Shown here piece by piece: positions 55,438 through 64,000 of a DNA stretch of 64,000 bases. The DNA lies in assembly GCF_000321225.1 (NCBI RefSeq), contig NW_004450380.1, positions 3,354,246-3,418,245 on the forward strand, given 5' to 3'. Under the pieces are notes generated by a model. The model made no database searches, had not been told where the DNA came from, and saw nothing but the letters and a program-made list of their open reading frames with translations. Position 1 is the first letter of the stretch. Each line of letters begins with the position of its first letter. The DNA is from Odobenus rosmarus divergens. Lineage: Eukaryota > Chordata > Mammalia > Carnivora > Odobenidae. The position numbers and the translations under genes were made by a program.

Positions 55438-55652
55438 GGGGCGTCTGGGTGGTGCAGTTAAGCATCCAACTCTTGGTTTTGGCTCAAGCCATGATCTCAG
55501 GGCCCTGATCTCAGGGTTGTGAGACTGAGTCCCTCTACACACTCCTTGCTCAGGGCGGAGCAGGCTTGGACTCTCTCACCCACTCCCTTTGCTCCTCCCC
55601 ACTGCATGCACACTCTCTCTCTCAAATAAATAAATCTTAAAAAAAAAAAAAT
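55438..55652 (+). mobile_element. CAN-SINE with internal duplication
   Basis: GGGGCGTCTGGGTGGTGCAG head; the 'GATCTCAGGG' block occurs twice (55491-55518). CTCAAATAAATAAATC tail. Confidence 0.92.
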
Positions 55653-55907
55653 AAGATTATTCCTGGACAATCCCAGTGAGCCCAGTGTAATCACAAATGT
55701 TCTTTAATGACTGAAGGAGGAAAACGGTCTGAGTCAGAGATTTGAAGATGCTGCACTATTAGCTTTGAAGATGGCAGAAGGCACTACAAGCCAAGAAAAG
55801 CAGCTGCCTCTAAAAGCTAAAAAGGGCAAGGCAGCAGGTTCTCCCCTAGAACCTCCAGAATGAATGCAGTCTACTGACAACTGATATTAGCTCAGTGAGA
55901 GCCACTT

Positions 55908-56116
55908 TTTTTTTTTAAAGATTTTATTTATTTATTTATTTATTTATTCATTTATTTACTTGAGAGAGAGAGAGAGTACATGAGAGGGGGCAGGGTCAGA
56001 GGGAGAAGCAGACTCCCTGCTGAGCAGGGAGCCGATACGGGACTCGATCATAGGACTCCAGGATCATGACCTGAGCCGAAGGCAGTCGCTTAACCAACTG
56101 AGCCACCCAGGCGCCC
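55908..56116 (-). mobile_element. CAN-SINE, intact TSD, expanded ATTT tail
   Basis: TTTTTTTTTTAAAGATTTTATTTATTTATTTATTTATTTATTCATTT...TGAGCCACCCAGGCGCC. Duplication AGTGAGAGCCACTT at 55894-55907 and 56117-56130. Confidence 0.96.
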
Positions 56117-56225
56117 AGTGAGAGCCACTTCTGACCCCCAAAACTGTAAATTAATAAATGTATAGTGCTTTAAGCTCACAAATTTGCGGAAATATTTGTT
56201 ATAACAGCAATAAGAAACTACCATA

Positions 56226-56650
56226 TGAACAACTCAATAAAAAGGTTAGAAAATGAAGCTGAAGAAGTTTCTTAGAAAGTACAACAAAGAGAAATTCTGT
56301 CTCCGGAATGCAAGAGACTGCTCTTAAAGCTTGGGACCAGAAGGAAACAAAGCCATTACAGGCACAGTGAACATGCAATCAACATACACTAACTAAGCTC
56401 CTACTTCCTACAGTGCACTGTGGTCAGTGATCATTCAGGCTACAGTAATTTGAAATTACCATCACCTGAGGTTCATTTATAAATAATTGAAAAGGTTGAA
56501 AAGGATATCTGAAAAACTATAGTTTTATTTCCAAGAATCCATGACCCTATCCGGAGCTGGTCTTATGAATGGGCAGAGGGAGAAACTCACATACTTGGCA
56601 TGATTTCCCAGGGAGTTAAAAGATTCAGTTGCTCAAAAATATCTAATCCA
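56226..56650. other. Unclassified intronic sequence
   Basis: No recognised exon or repeat. Confidence 0.4.
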
Positions 56651-56850
56651 GGGGCGCCTGAGTGGCTCAGTCGGTTAAGCATCTGCCTTCAGCTCAGGTC
56701 ATGATCCCAGGGTCCTGGGATCGTGCCCCGCATCAGGCTCCCTGCTCAGCAGAGAGCCTGCTTCTCCCTCTCCCGCTTCCCCTGCATGTGTGTTCCCTCT
56801 CTCGCTGCCTCTCTCTCTGTCAAATAAATAAATAAAATCTTAAAAAAAAA
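56651..56850 (+). mobile_element. CAN-SINE, TSD
   Basis: GGGGCGCCTGAGTGGCTCAGTCGG head and GTCAAATAAATAAATAAAATC tail. Flanks ATATCTAATCCA/AAATCTAATCCA. Confidence 0.95.
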
Positions 56851-57446
56851 ATCTAATCCATCAATTTGCTCTACATATCAAATTCCCACTAACAGAAAGC
56901 TTTCCACATAATAAGTCTTCAGAGAGAGTATCAAATGGAAATATTAATAGGAAGGGTAGTGCCCACTAAAATTTTAGCATATATTAGGTAAGAGAAGCTG
57001 CCATGGAGAACAAGAAAAATGCTTAACTGGAAAGACAATCAGCCATATTTGGTAGGAATGCAGAAATTGATAAACTTTGCCATTTTCTTTGTCTAGGTTT
57101 TGGAGTAGGCCTATTTTTACATGACAGATCTTTTTTTTTTAAACAGTCCAGTTACTACTTATTAAGACACAGTTTTGCAAAAGTATGATATCCTATATCT
57201 AAATAACCTTTAAACTCAAAAATCCATTCTTCTCCAATGTTTATATTGTTATATCTGATAGACAAGGGTCAACTCTGCATCATTAACTGACAAGGAGTAA
57301 TCTAAATTATTAATTATAGGAAGAAGCTTCTTAAATTTATATCAAGATCATATTCGATATTTTACTTTATTAAACAAACAAAATTTATTTAATAAAGCTA
57401 AAATAGGCGCCCCAAGAAACAGCCTCATTTAATTCTGAGCACTGGA
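56851..57446. other. Unclassified intronic sequence
   Basis: AT-rich; no recognised exon or repeat. Confidence 0.4.
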
Positions 57447-57653
57447 GGGGCGCCCGGGTGGCTCAGTCATAAGCCTCTGCCTTCGGCTCAGGTCATGATC
57501 CCAGGGTCCTGGAATCGAGCCCCGCATCGGGCTCCCTGCTCTGTGGGACGCCTGCTTCTCCCTCTGCCACTCCCTCTGCTTGTGTTCCCTCTCTTGCTCT
57601 GTCTCTCTCTGTCAAATAAATAAATAACATCTTTAAAAAAATAAAAAATAAAA
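57447..57653 (+). mobile_element. CAN-SINE, TSD
   Basis: GGGGCGCCCGGGTGGCTCAGTC head. Flanks AATTCTGAGCACTGG/AATTCTGAGCATTGG. Confidence 0.95.
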
Positions 57654-57842
57654 AAATTCTGAGCATTGGGAACAATGTCACAAAGAAAATAGCATTTAAT
57701 GCTAGACATGAAAGGTAAGATTTTGATAAACAGGAAAGGGAGGCAGGAATTCCTAATGGAAGGAACTAAAAAAAAATGTAGAATATATGGGATATACAGT
57801 AGGAAACACAGTAAAGGATGGCGATAAAAAAACTAGAGACTG

Positions 57843-57970
57843 GGGCAGCTGGATAGCTCAGTCTGTTAAGTGTCCAACTCTAGATCTCAACTCAGATCTT
57901 GACTCAGGGTTGTGAGTTCAAGCCCTGCACTGGGCTCCAAGCTGGGCATGGAGTCTGATTAAAAAAAAAA
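57843..57970 (+). mobile_element. Short tRNA-Lys-type SINE (older form)
   Basis: GGGGCAGCTGGATAGCTCAGTCTG...GGTTGTGAGTTCAAGCCCTGC...GGCATGGAGTCTGATTAAAA. Confidence 0.9.
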
Positions 57971-58170
57971 ATACTGGAGACAAGATGGAATGACCCTGTG
58001 AAGGCCCTTTGATGATAGACCAAAGAATTCTAGAGCAACCGAAAACCAACAGAGGTTATCTGCACAGGAAAATGCCAGAATTAATCGTTCTACTGGATAT
58101 TTAACCTGATTACAACGGACTTTTGCAAAGAAAACTAAAGGAAACCTCATTAAAAACTTGTTTAGAATGG

Positions 58171-58356
58171 GGGGGCGTGGGTGGCGCAGTCGGCTGAGGG
58201 TCCAATTCTTGATTTCAGTTCAGCTCATGATCCTGAGATCAAGCCCGTGATGGGCTCCACACTCACCGGGGAGTCTGCTGGGGATTCTCTCTCTCCCTCT
58301 CCCTCTGCCCCTCCCCACTGCATCCGTGCTCTCTCTCTTTAAAAAAAAAAAAAAAA
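58171..58356 (+). mobile_element. CAN-SINE, TSD
   Basis: GGGGGCGTGGGTGGCGCAGTCGG head and a CTTTAAAAAA tail without the AAAT unit. Flanks CTTGTTTAGAA/CCTGTTTAGAA. Confidence 0.92.
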
Positions 58357-58574
58357 ACCTGTTTAGAAAAAGTAAGTATACTTACACACATATTTTATAT
58401 ATATATATAAATAAAATAGTTGGAAGGGACTCCCCTAACCCCATTTCTTTATCAGGCTTAGAGTATAATCTGCTCATGGTCAGCTGGAGAATTAGTAATA
58501 AAGGCTACAAGTTTTCCACACAATGAACTCAAAAGCACTTTATATATAATATAATTTTAAGAATAAAGATAGTT

Positions 58575-58766
58575 TTGGGCACCTGGGTGGCTCAGTCATT
58601 AAGTGTCTGCCTTCGGCTCAGGTCATGATCCCAGGATCCTGGGATCGAGCCCTGCATCAGGCTCCCTGATCAGCGGGAAGCCTGCTTCTCCCTCTCCCAT
58701 TCCCCCTGCTTGTGTTCCTCCTCTCGCTGTATCTCTGTCAAATATATAAAATCTTTAAAAAAAAAA
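58575..58766 (+). mobile_element. CAN-SINE, first of a nested tandem pair
   Basis: GGGCACCTGGGTGGCTCAGTC head, 'CCATTCCCCCTGCTTGTG' subtype and A-tail. The outer flanks AAGAATAAAGATAG enclose both copies of the pair. Confidence 0.95.
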
Positions 58767-58768
58767 AG

Positions 58769-58973
58769 GGGGGGTGCCTGGGTGGCTCAGTCGTTAAGCG
58801 TCTGCCTTCGGCTCAGATCATGGTCCCAGGGTCCTAGGATCGAGCCCCACATCAGGATCCCTGCTCAGAGGAAAGCCTGCTTCTCCCTCTCCCACTCCCC
58901 CTGCTTGCGTTCCCTCTCTTGCTGTGTCTATCTCTGTCAAATAAATAAAATCTTTAAAAAATAAAAAAATAAA
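58769..58973 (+). mobile_element. CAN-SINE, second of a nested tandem pair
   Basis: GGGGTGCCTGGGTGGCTCAGTCG head starting in the previous copy's A-tail; CAAATAAATAAAATC tail, then A-rich sequence and AAGAATAAAGATAG. Confidence 0.95.
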
Positions 58974-59034
58974 AAGAATAAAGATAGCTTTTTTTAATCC
59001 CCCAAATTTATACCATCACTTTCTTAATGAACTG

Positions 59035-59310
59035 AAGTCTTTCATTCATTCATCCATTCACTCCACAAATATTTGTTGAATCCATATTATGTGACCAGTA
59101 CTGTTCTAGAAGATAAAGACAAAATTAATTCCTTCCCTTGTTATATCTAAAATCCAACAGAAGAAACAAGACAATAAATAAATCAACACACAGTATATCA
59201 CACAGTGGTAAGCATTATGGGGAAAATGAAGTAGGATCACAGGGAAAATGAGTGCAGAGTGGAAGGTATTATATACAGGGTAGCCACAGAATGCCTTTTT
59301 CATAAGATGA
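59035..59310 (-). repeat. L2 3'-end fragment
   Basis: 'TTCATTCATTCATCCATTCACTCCACAAATATTTGTTGAATCC...GTGACCAGTACTGTTCTAGAAG...' is antisense L2. Confidence 0.8.
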
Positions 59311-59399
59311 CCTGCATGAGGTGAGAACCTGAGTCATAACACTATCTGAGAGCAGAATGGTCCCTATTGGGGAACATCATCAAAAAGATGTGACCACAG

Positions 59400-59606
59400 A
59401 ACACCTGGGTGGCTCAGTGGATTGAGCATCCGACTCATCTGACTTTCGGCTCAGATCATAATCTCAGGGTCATGAGATTGAGCCCCGGGTCGGACTCCCC
59501 ACTGGGCATGAGCCTGTTTAAGATTGTCTCTCTCCCTCTGCCCCTACCCCCTAACCCCGTGCTGGATCTCTCTCTTTCTCTCTCTCTCTAAACAACAACA
59601 AAAAAA
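59400..59606 (+). mobile_element. CAN-SINE, old copy
   Basis: GAACACCTGGGTGGCTCAGTGG head, a small CATCTGACT duplication, and a CTCTAAACAACAACAAAAAAAA tail. Confidence 0.9.
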
Positions 59607-60036
59607 AGTAGCGACTGCCAATTGACTGGTGAACTAGACTCAGGCCCTAGGAGGCTCCTCACTCCCTCCCCTGTCCTTGGAATGTGGGTTCTGCTCTCAG
59701 AGGATGCTCCAAGGACATAGCCTTGAGACGGTGATATGGTGTTGAGAACACCTACAGGATATATGTGACTGAACCCAGTTAAGGCCTCCTTTTAAACTTT
59801 TAAGATTTGATGGAAAGTTGGGGAGATCCATTCGTCTTGCTGCCACCCAAGGCAAGCCTTTTGTATATTACCTTTGCTTATTAAGATGGCCACCTACAAA
59901 CCTGAAGTGGCTAGATGTTTTCCTCGGTCTCTCCCTGCCCTGAGCATTCAGGGGCTAATTTCAGATTACACTTGGGATGTTCCCAAGAGGGTTGTGAAAA
60001 AACATCCCCAAAGATGGACAATAAATGCAAAACCTT
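59607..60036. other. Unclassified; possible old LTR-like sequence
   Basis: CTCC-rich start, then 'GGCAAGCCTTTTGTATATTACCTTTGCTTATTAAGATGGCC', suggestive of an LTR R/U5 region. No termini or duplication could be fixed. Confidence 0.25.
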
Positions 60037-60242
60037 GGGGCACCTGAGTGGCTCAGTTGGTTAAGCATCTGCCTTTGGCTCAGGTCATGATCCCAGGGTC
60101 CTGGGATAGAGCCCCACATCGGGCTCCCTCCTCAGCAGGGAGCCTGCTTCTCCCTCTCCCTCTGCACCTCACCCCCTCCCACTTGTGCTCTTTCTCTCTC
60201 ACTCTCTCTCAAATAAATAAGATCTTTTAAAAATACAATTTA
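60037..60242 (+). mobile_element. CAN-SINE, TSD
   Basis: GGGGCACCTGAGTGGCTCAGTTGG head and CTCAAATAAATAAGATC tail. Flanks AAATGCAAAACCTTGG/AAATGCAAAAACCTGG. Confidence 0.94.
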
Positions 60243-60351
60243 AAAAAAAGAAAAGAAATGCAAAAACCTGGAGCAGGTACATACTTAGGCTATTTAAATG
60301 TGGAAGGAAGGAAGGAGAAAGAAATGAGGTCAAAGAATCAGAAAGTTTCAG

Positions 60352-60525
60352 GGGCACCTGGGTGGCTCAGTTGGTTAACAATCTGACTTTGGCTCAGGTC
60401 ATGATCTCGTGGACCTGGGATTGAGGCCCACATCGGGCTCCAAGCTCAGTGGAGAGTCTGTTACCTACCTCTGCCCCTCTCCACACGCATGCTCTCTCTC
60501 TCTCAAATAAATAAAATCTTTTTTA
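60352..60525 (+). mobile_element. CAN-SINE
   Basis: GGGGCACCTGGGTGGCTCAGTTGG head and CTCAAATAAATAAAATC tail. Confidence 0.93.
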
Positions 60526-60537
60526 AAAAAATCTTTG

Positions 60538-60735
60538 TTGGGGTGCCTGGGTGGCTCAGTTGTTAAGCATCTGCCTTCAGCTCAGGTCATGATCCCAGGG
60601 TCCTGGGATTGAGCCCCGCATCAGGCTCCCTGCTCGGCGGGAAGCCTGCTTCTCCCTCTCCCACTCCCCGTGCTGTGTTCCCTCTCTCGCTTGTGTCTCT
60701 CTCTTTCAAAAAAATAAATAAAATCTTTAAAAAGA
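60538..60735 (+). mobile_element. CAN-SINE directly after the previous copy
   Basis: TTGGGGTGCCTGGGTGGCTCAGTTG head and AAAAAAATAAATAAAATC tail. The AATCTTTGTT flank recurs at 60768. Confidence 0.94.
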
Positions 60736-60779
60736 ATAAAAATAAAAATAAAATTTAAAAATTTAAAAAATCTTTGTTT

Positions 60780-61315
60780 CTATTGTAAAATTTTACTTGA
60801 AAGATAATTTTAAAATTTTAAACTGCTTAAAGCAAAAATAATGACAATATACTGTGGTGTTTCTAAATGTACAAGTAAAATGTATGATAAAATAGCACGA
60901 AAAATGGGAGAGGGAAAACGAAAATATACTATAAGGTCCTTACATTATGTTACTTGTATAATATTATTTAACAGATTATAAACATTTTAAATCCTACAGC
61001 AACAAGAAACAATAAAGTATAGCTAATTAAGCCAAAAGAAGACATAAAATAGATTAAAAAATACTCAACTCAAGGGAAGGTAGAAAAAGAGAGTAGAACA
61101 ACAAACTTGGCAAGAAAAATGTCTACCAAGCAGCATATTTAATCTGTGTAAGTTTATCAGGAATACAGCTGAAAACTTATATCTTTACTTATGGATATGA
61201 ATGTCTGCCTCTAGGTTTCACAGATAATTTATTGTAATATGGTCACTTTGCATTACTTCTTTTTCAATCTATCACAAAATACTTGTGCATGGTTTTCAAA
61301 ATCAAGATATATATA
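60780..61315. other. Unclassified AT-rich intronic sequence
   Basis: No recognised exon or repeat. Confidence 0.4.
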
Positions 61316-61510
61316 TTTTTTTTTAAATATTTTATTTATTTGACAGAGAGAGACACAGTGAGAGAGGGAACACAAGCAGGGGGAGTGGGGAGAGGGAGAA
61401 GCAGGCTTCCCGCGGAGCAGGGAGCCCGTTGTGGGGCTCCATCCCAGGACCCTGAGATCATGACCTGAGCTGAAGGCAGAAGCTTAACGACTGAGCCACC
61501 CAGGCGCCCC
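61316..61510 (-). mobile_element. CAN-SINE
   Basis: TTTTTTTAAATATTTTATTTATTTGACAG...GACTGAGCCACCCAGGCGCCCC. Flanks AAGATATATATTTT/AAGAGATATTTTT. Confidence 0.94.
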
Positions 61511-61742
61511 AAGAGATATTTTTAATTAGCCAACTGGTTTACTGATATCGTCTCAAATAAGCTTTTTGAAATACTAGGCATCATCAAATAAAAATAGCAG
61601 TTGGGATCTATAAGAAGAAAACCAAGTAAAATACTGAATTAAAACAGTTATTTGCCAAATCCTGAATCTTTGGTTCACAGAACCATTATGTATCTTTCAT
61701 ACCATATGGCTCCTTGATCAACATTCAAAAAGTTGTCACATC

Positions 61743-61868
61743 AGTACATTTATCATGATGAGCACGGAACAAAGTACAGAAGTGTTGAATTACTATACTA
61801 CATATCTGAAACTAATATAACACTATATGTTAACTACACTGGAATTAAAATTTAAAAACTAAATTAAA
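61743..61868 (+). mobile_element. Extremely 5'-truncated L1 insertion with perfect TSD
   Basis: About 125 bp of L1 3' end ('GAATTACTATACTACATATCTGAAACTAATATAACACTATATGTTAAC...' then A-rich) between two copies of AAAAAGTTGTCACATCA (61726-61742 and 61869-61885). Confidence 0.9.
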
Positions 61869-61885
61869 AAAAGTTGTCACATCAA

Positions 61886-62965
61886 CATTGTTTGCAAAAC
61901 TCCAACTATGCTTTCCTTATTTTATACAGTATTAACAGTGATCAAGTACAAATATATTAGAATTCATGTTGGCAGACGCTAAAGGAACAAAAACATTTTC
62001 TTGCTTTTTTAAAATCAGTAATTGGCTTGTCGATGTTACAAAGTATCCTACTTGACTAACTTTAATCAGCAAGAACACCAGACTCAATGGGAAACTGGTC
62101 ACAGCAAGAACAGCCCAGCTCCTTTTCCAAGAGCTGGTCCAGACTTCTGAGCAGGCCCGGACAGAGTCCATGTGCAGAGTTCCTGCTGCGGGGGAGCCCA
62201 CCACCTCTCTTCAGCACAAAAAATGCAAAACTGCTCCCTGACTCTTTTATGGTCCCATTCAGAGAAGACCATAGCTCTACAGGTACGAGAGATATGACAC
62301 CAAAGAGACAACGAAGACCACAGAGTACATCCATCTCCTCAGTTTTGTTTGAAACTGGGATATCTTCTGCATCTCAATGACACAGATCTGGAATGCCACA
62401 GTGGCATAAGCTGCTTATGCCTCTTCTCGGTTTCTCAGACGGCAACTCAGCCCTCAGCAATTCTGCTGGATCGGCCCTCTTCCACCACTAGCTGAAAGCT
62501 CAAGCTAGCTCCCCACTGAATTATGGCTGCCAGGAGCTCCAGGGGCTACACATACTACCTTGTTCTTATGGAAAAGGAGAGAGACCAAGTATCTCTTCCC
62601 ACCCAACAAAAGCCCTCAGTCTCACGTTAATTGGATGCATCTAGACATTGTTCCCACTGTAGATACGGAATGAGTTTGCTCTGAGTTATCTCCACCAGTG
62701 GGAACCCACCACAGACAGGGGGGTGAGGGGAATCCATTCTATGCCCCCTGCACAACTACTGTGTTATATGGCAGGGTTGGAAAGAATGTTGAGTAGAAAC
62801 CACAATGTGCACTACAACCAATAAACACCCTTGGGTGATACAACTCCATGAATGGAAATCATCATGTAACCTCATGCACTCAGTTACTAAAATTCATCAA
62901 ATCTAAAATGCTATGGATTATATAACATGTTGTTATTAAAAATACTACTAAAAACAGTATACACA
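61886..62965. other. Unclassified stretch with overlapping open frames
   Basis: 62087-62380 carries a 97-codon plus frame ending ...SSVLFETGISSASQ-stop, and minus frames of about 90 codons overlap it. GC content is higher than in the flanks. No domain, splice sites or parent gene recognised; 62400-62820 is also unclassified. Confidence 0.3.
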
Positions 62966-63173
62966 GGGGCGCCTGGATGGCTCAGTCGTTAAGCGTCTGC
63001 CTTCGGCTCGGGTCATGCATGGTCCCAGGGTCCTAGGATTGAGCCCCTCATCGGGCTCCCTGCTCGGCGGGAAGCCTGCTTCTCCCTCTCCCACACTCCC
63101 CCTGCTTGTGTTCCCTAACTGTGTGTCTCTCTCTGTCAAATAAATAAATAAAATCTTTAAAAAAAAAAAAAAA
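62966..63173 (+). mobile_element. CAN-SINE, full length, perfect TSD
   Basis: GGGGCGCCTGGATGGCTCAGTCG head, 'CTGCTCGGCGGGAAGCCTGC' subtype and A17 tail. Duplication AAAAACAGTATACACA on both sides. Confidence 0.97.
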
Positions 63174-63429
63174 AACAGTATACACAACATTATCAGTTAT
63201 CATTGTTGAAATGTGGAAGAAAATGCTCATCTTCGAGTCAAACAATATGATAAATGCCATTAGCCAGGGCTCCAAAACTCCACAACCACGTCCCCACAGA
63301 CTTCCAGCCTGAGTCTAGTCTGACTCCACATGCAGGGACTAATCCTGCTGGGTGCCCAGAATTTAATGTGAATGATAACTAAAAGTGTTGTCAGAAGTCT
63401 CACTTCTCAACCTCTCAATCAAATACAAC

Positions 63430-64000
63430 ATTAGGTCAGGCAATGCCTACCATAAGCCAGGCCCAGTGTATGAGTCCTAGAAGGGAAAACGTCCTAACTC
63501 CAGCCTCAAGGATATGACAGACTAGTGGGAGAGATAAGGCAAGTACTAAATAATTATACAATTAGCAGAATGAGGTAATGTCATTAAACGGGTTTCAATA
63601 AAATACAGGAGGGCGCCTGGGTGGCTCAGTTGGTTAAGCCACTGCCTTCGGCTTAGGTCATGATCCTGAAGTCCCAGGATCGAGTCCCGCATCATGATCC
63701 CTGCTCAGCGGGGAGTCTGCTTCTCCCTCTGACCCTCCCCGCCTCTCATGCTCTCTCTCTCTCTCAAATAAATAAATAAAATCTTTAAAAAAAATAAAAC
63801 AAAATAAAATAAAATACAGGAGTTTACAAAACAGAAAGAGCAATATAGCATAAGAAGAACATAGCTTCCCTGGATCAGGGGAAGTTCTGGCATCAAGCTG
63901 ACAAGGAGCTGTTCGAGCAAGCGTAAGAGATGAGGATCTGTTTCAGAGAGGGAGGCATGAAGCAAGCGAAAATAACAGGGATATAGGCAGGTTCAGAACA
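63430..64000 (-). repeat. L2-like LINE fragment, split by a SINE
   Basis: 'GGCAATGCCTACCATAAGCCAGGCCCAGTGTATGAGTCC...AACTCCAGCCTCAAGGATATGACAGACTAGTGGGAGAG...' and, after the SINE, weaker similarity to the window end. Confidence 0.55.
63611..63815 (+). mobile_element. CAN-SINE, full length, perfect TSD
   Basis: GGGCGCCTGGGTGGCTCAGTTGG head, 'CTGACCCTCCCCGCCTCTCATGC' subtype and AAATAAATAAATAAAATC tail. Duplication AATAAAATACAGGA on both sides. Confidence 0.97.

Larger units (their letters stand above)
55310..56225 (+). repeat. Ancient mammalian interspersed repeat split by two SINEs
   Basis: 'AAAGATGCCCTCCTCGTCCTAATCCTGGAACCTATGAATATG...CAAAAGGCAATGAG', 'CCCAGTGTAATCACAAATGTTC', 'TCTCCCCTAGAACCTCCAGAATGAATGCAG' and '...AACTGTAAATTAATAAATG...TTTAAGC...' follow a common repeat consensus I remember, possibly MLT1/MaLR-like. 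The family name is not certain. Confidence 0.55.
19408..64000 (-). other. SMYD3: SMYD3 intron 1 (partial)
   Basis: Sequence above the acceptor lies upstream in the gene. No GC-rich CpG-island first exon is visible up to 64000, so exon 1 and the promoter lie outside. The numbering assumes the first exon ends in the Gly55 codon, as I recall for human. Confidence 0.72.

Noticed and set aside
1..64000. CRISPR array, operon, phage or other prokaryotic system
   Set aside because: All dispersed repeats are eukaryotic retroposons and DNA transposons, spacing is irregular, and no compact coding arrangement exists.

Overview
The window is non-coding-rich nuclear DNA from a carnivoran mammal. The strongest taxonomic signal is the density of tRNA-Lys-derived CAN-SINEs. 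I count about 63 full or partial copies, roughly 18% of the sequence. Their consensus (head GGGGCGCCTGGGTGGCTCAG, a CT-rich stretch, then an AAATAAATAAATAAAATCTT tail) is the form I associate with arctoid caniforms (bears, panda, pinnipeds, mustelids). It does not match the dog-type SINEC_Cf or cat forms. The species cannot be fixed by eye.

I support one protein-coding feature: a 64-nt internal exon on the minus strand at 19344-19407. It encodes ...MRCSQCRVAKYCSAKCQ, the middle of the MYND zinc finger of the lysine methyltransferase SMYD3. It has a canonical AG acceptor behind a T-rich tract and a GTAAG donor. By residue numbering it starts within the codon of Gly55 and ends after Gln76, so it should be exon 2. 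The window is then part of intron 1 (19408-64000), exon 2, and part of intron 2 (1-19343) of a very large gene read right to left.

Layout. 1-10 kb: SINE clusters, a MER5 fossil and a diverged 270-bp inverted repeat. 10-15 kb: an L1 3' end with a strong G-quadruplex motif, a Tigger fossil, L2 and L1 fragments and microsatellites. 15-24 kb: the exon with a SINE inserted in its donor region, a solo LTR nested in an old L1, and an L1 endonuclease-region fossil. 24.8-31.5 kb: two decayed antisense L1 elements with recognisable ORF1 and ORF2 remnants. 33-38.4 kb: L1 3' sequence broken by a 50-N gap whose flanks are duplicated, then another old L1. 40-41.6 kb: an L1 with a 5' inversion (twin priming). 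42-64 kb: L2, MIR and hAT fossils, unclassified intron and a dense run of plus-oriented SINEs.

I found no operon, CRISPR array, novel enzyme system or second gene. The observations most worth following up are the SINE whose target-site duplication overlaps the SMYD3 exon donor, the inverted repeat at 4.1/5.2 kb, the likely assembly error around the gap, and several unclassified stretches that could be conserved non-coding elements. Repeat family names come from memory of consensus sequences; exact subfamilies need a RepeatMasker/Dfam run.
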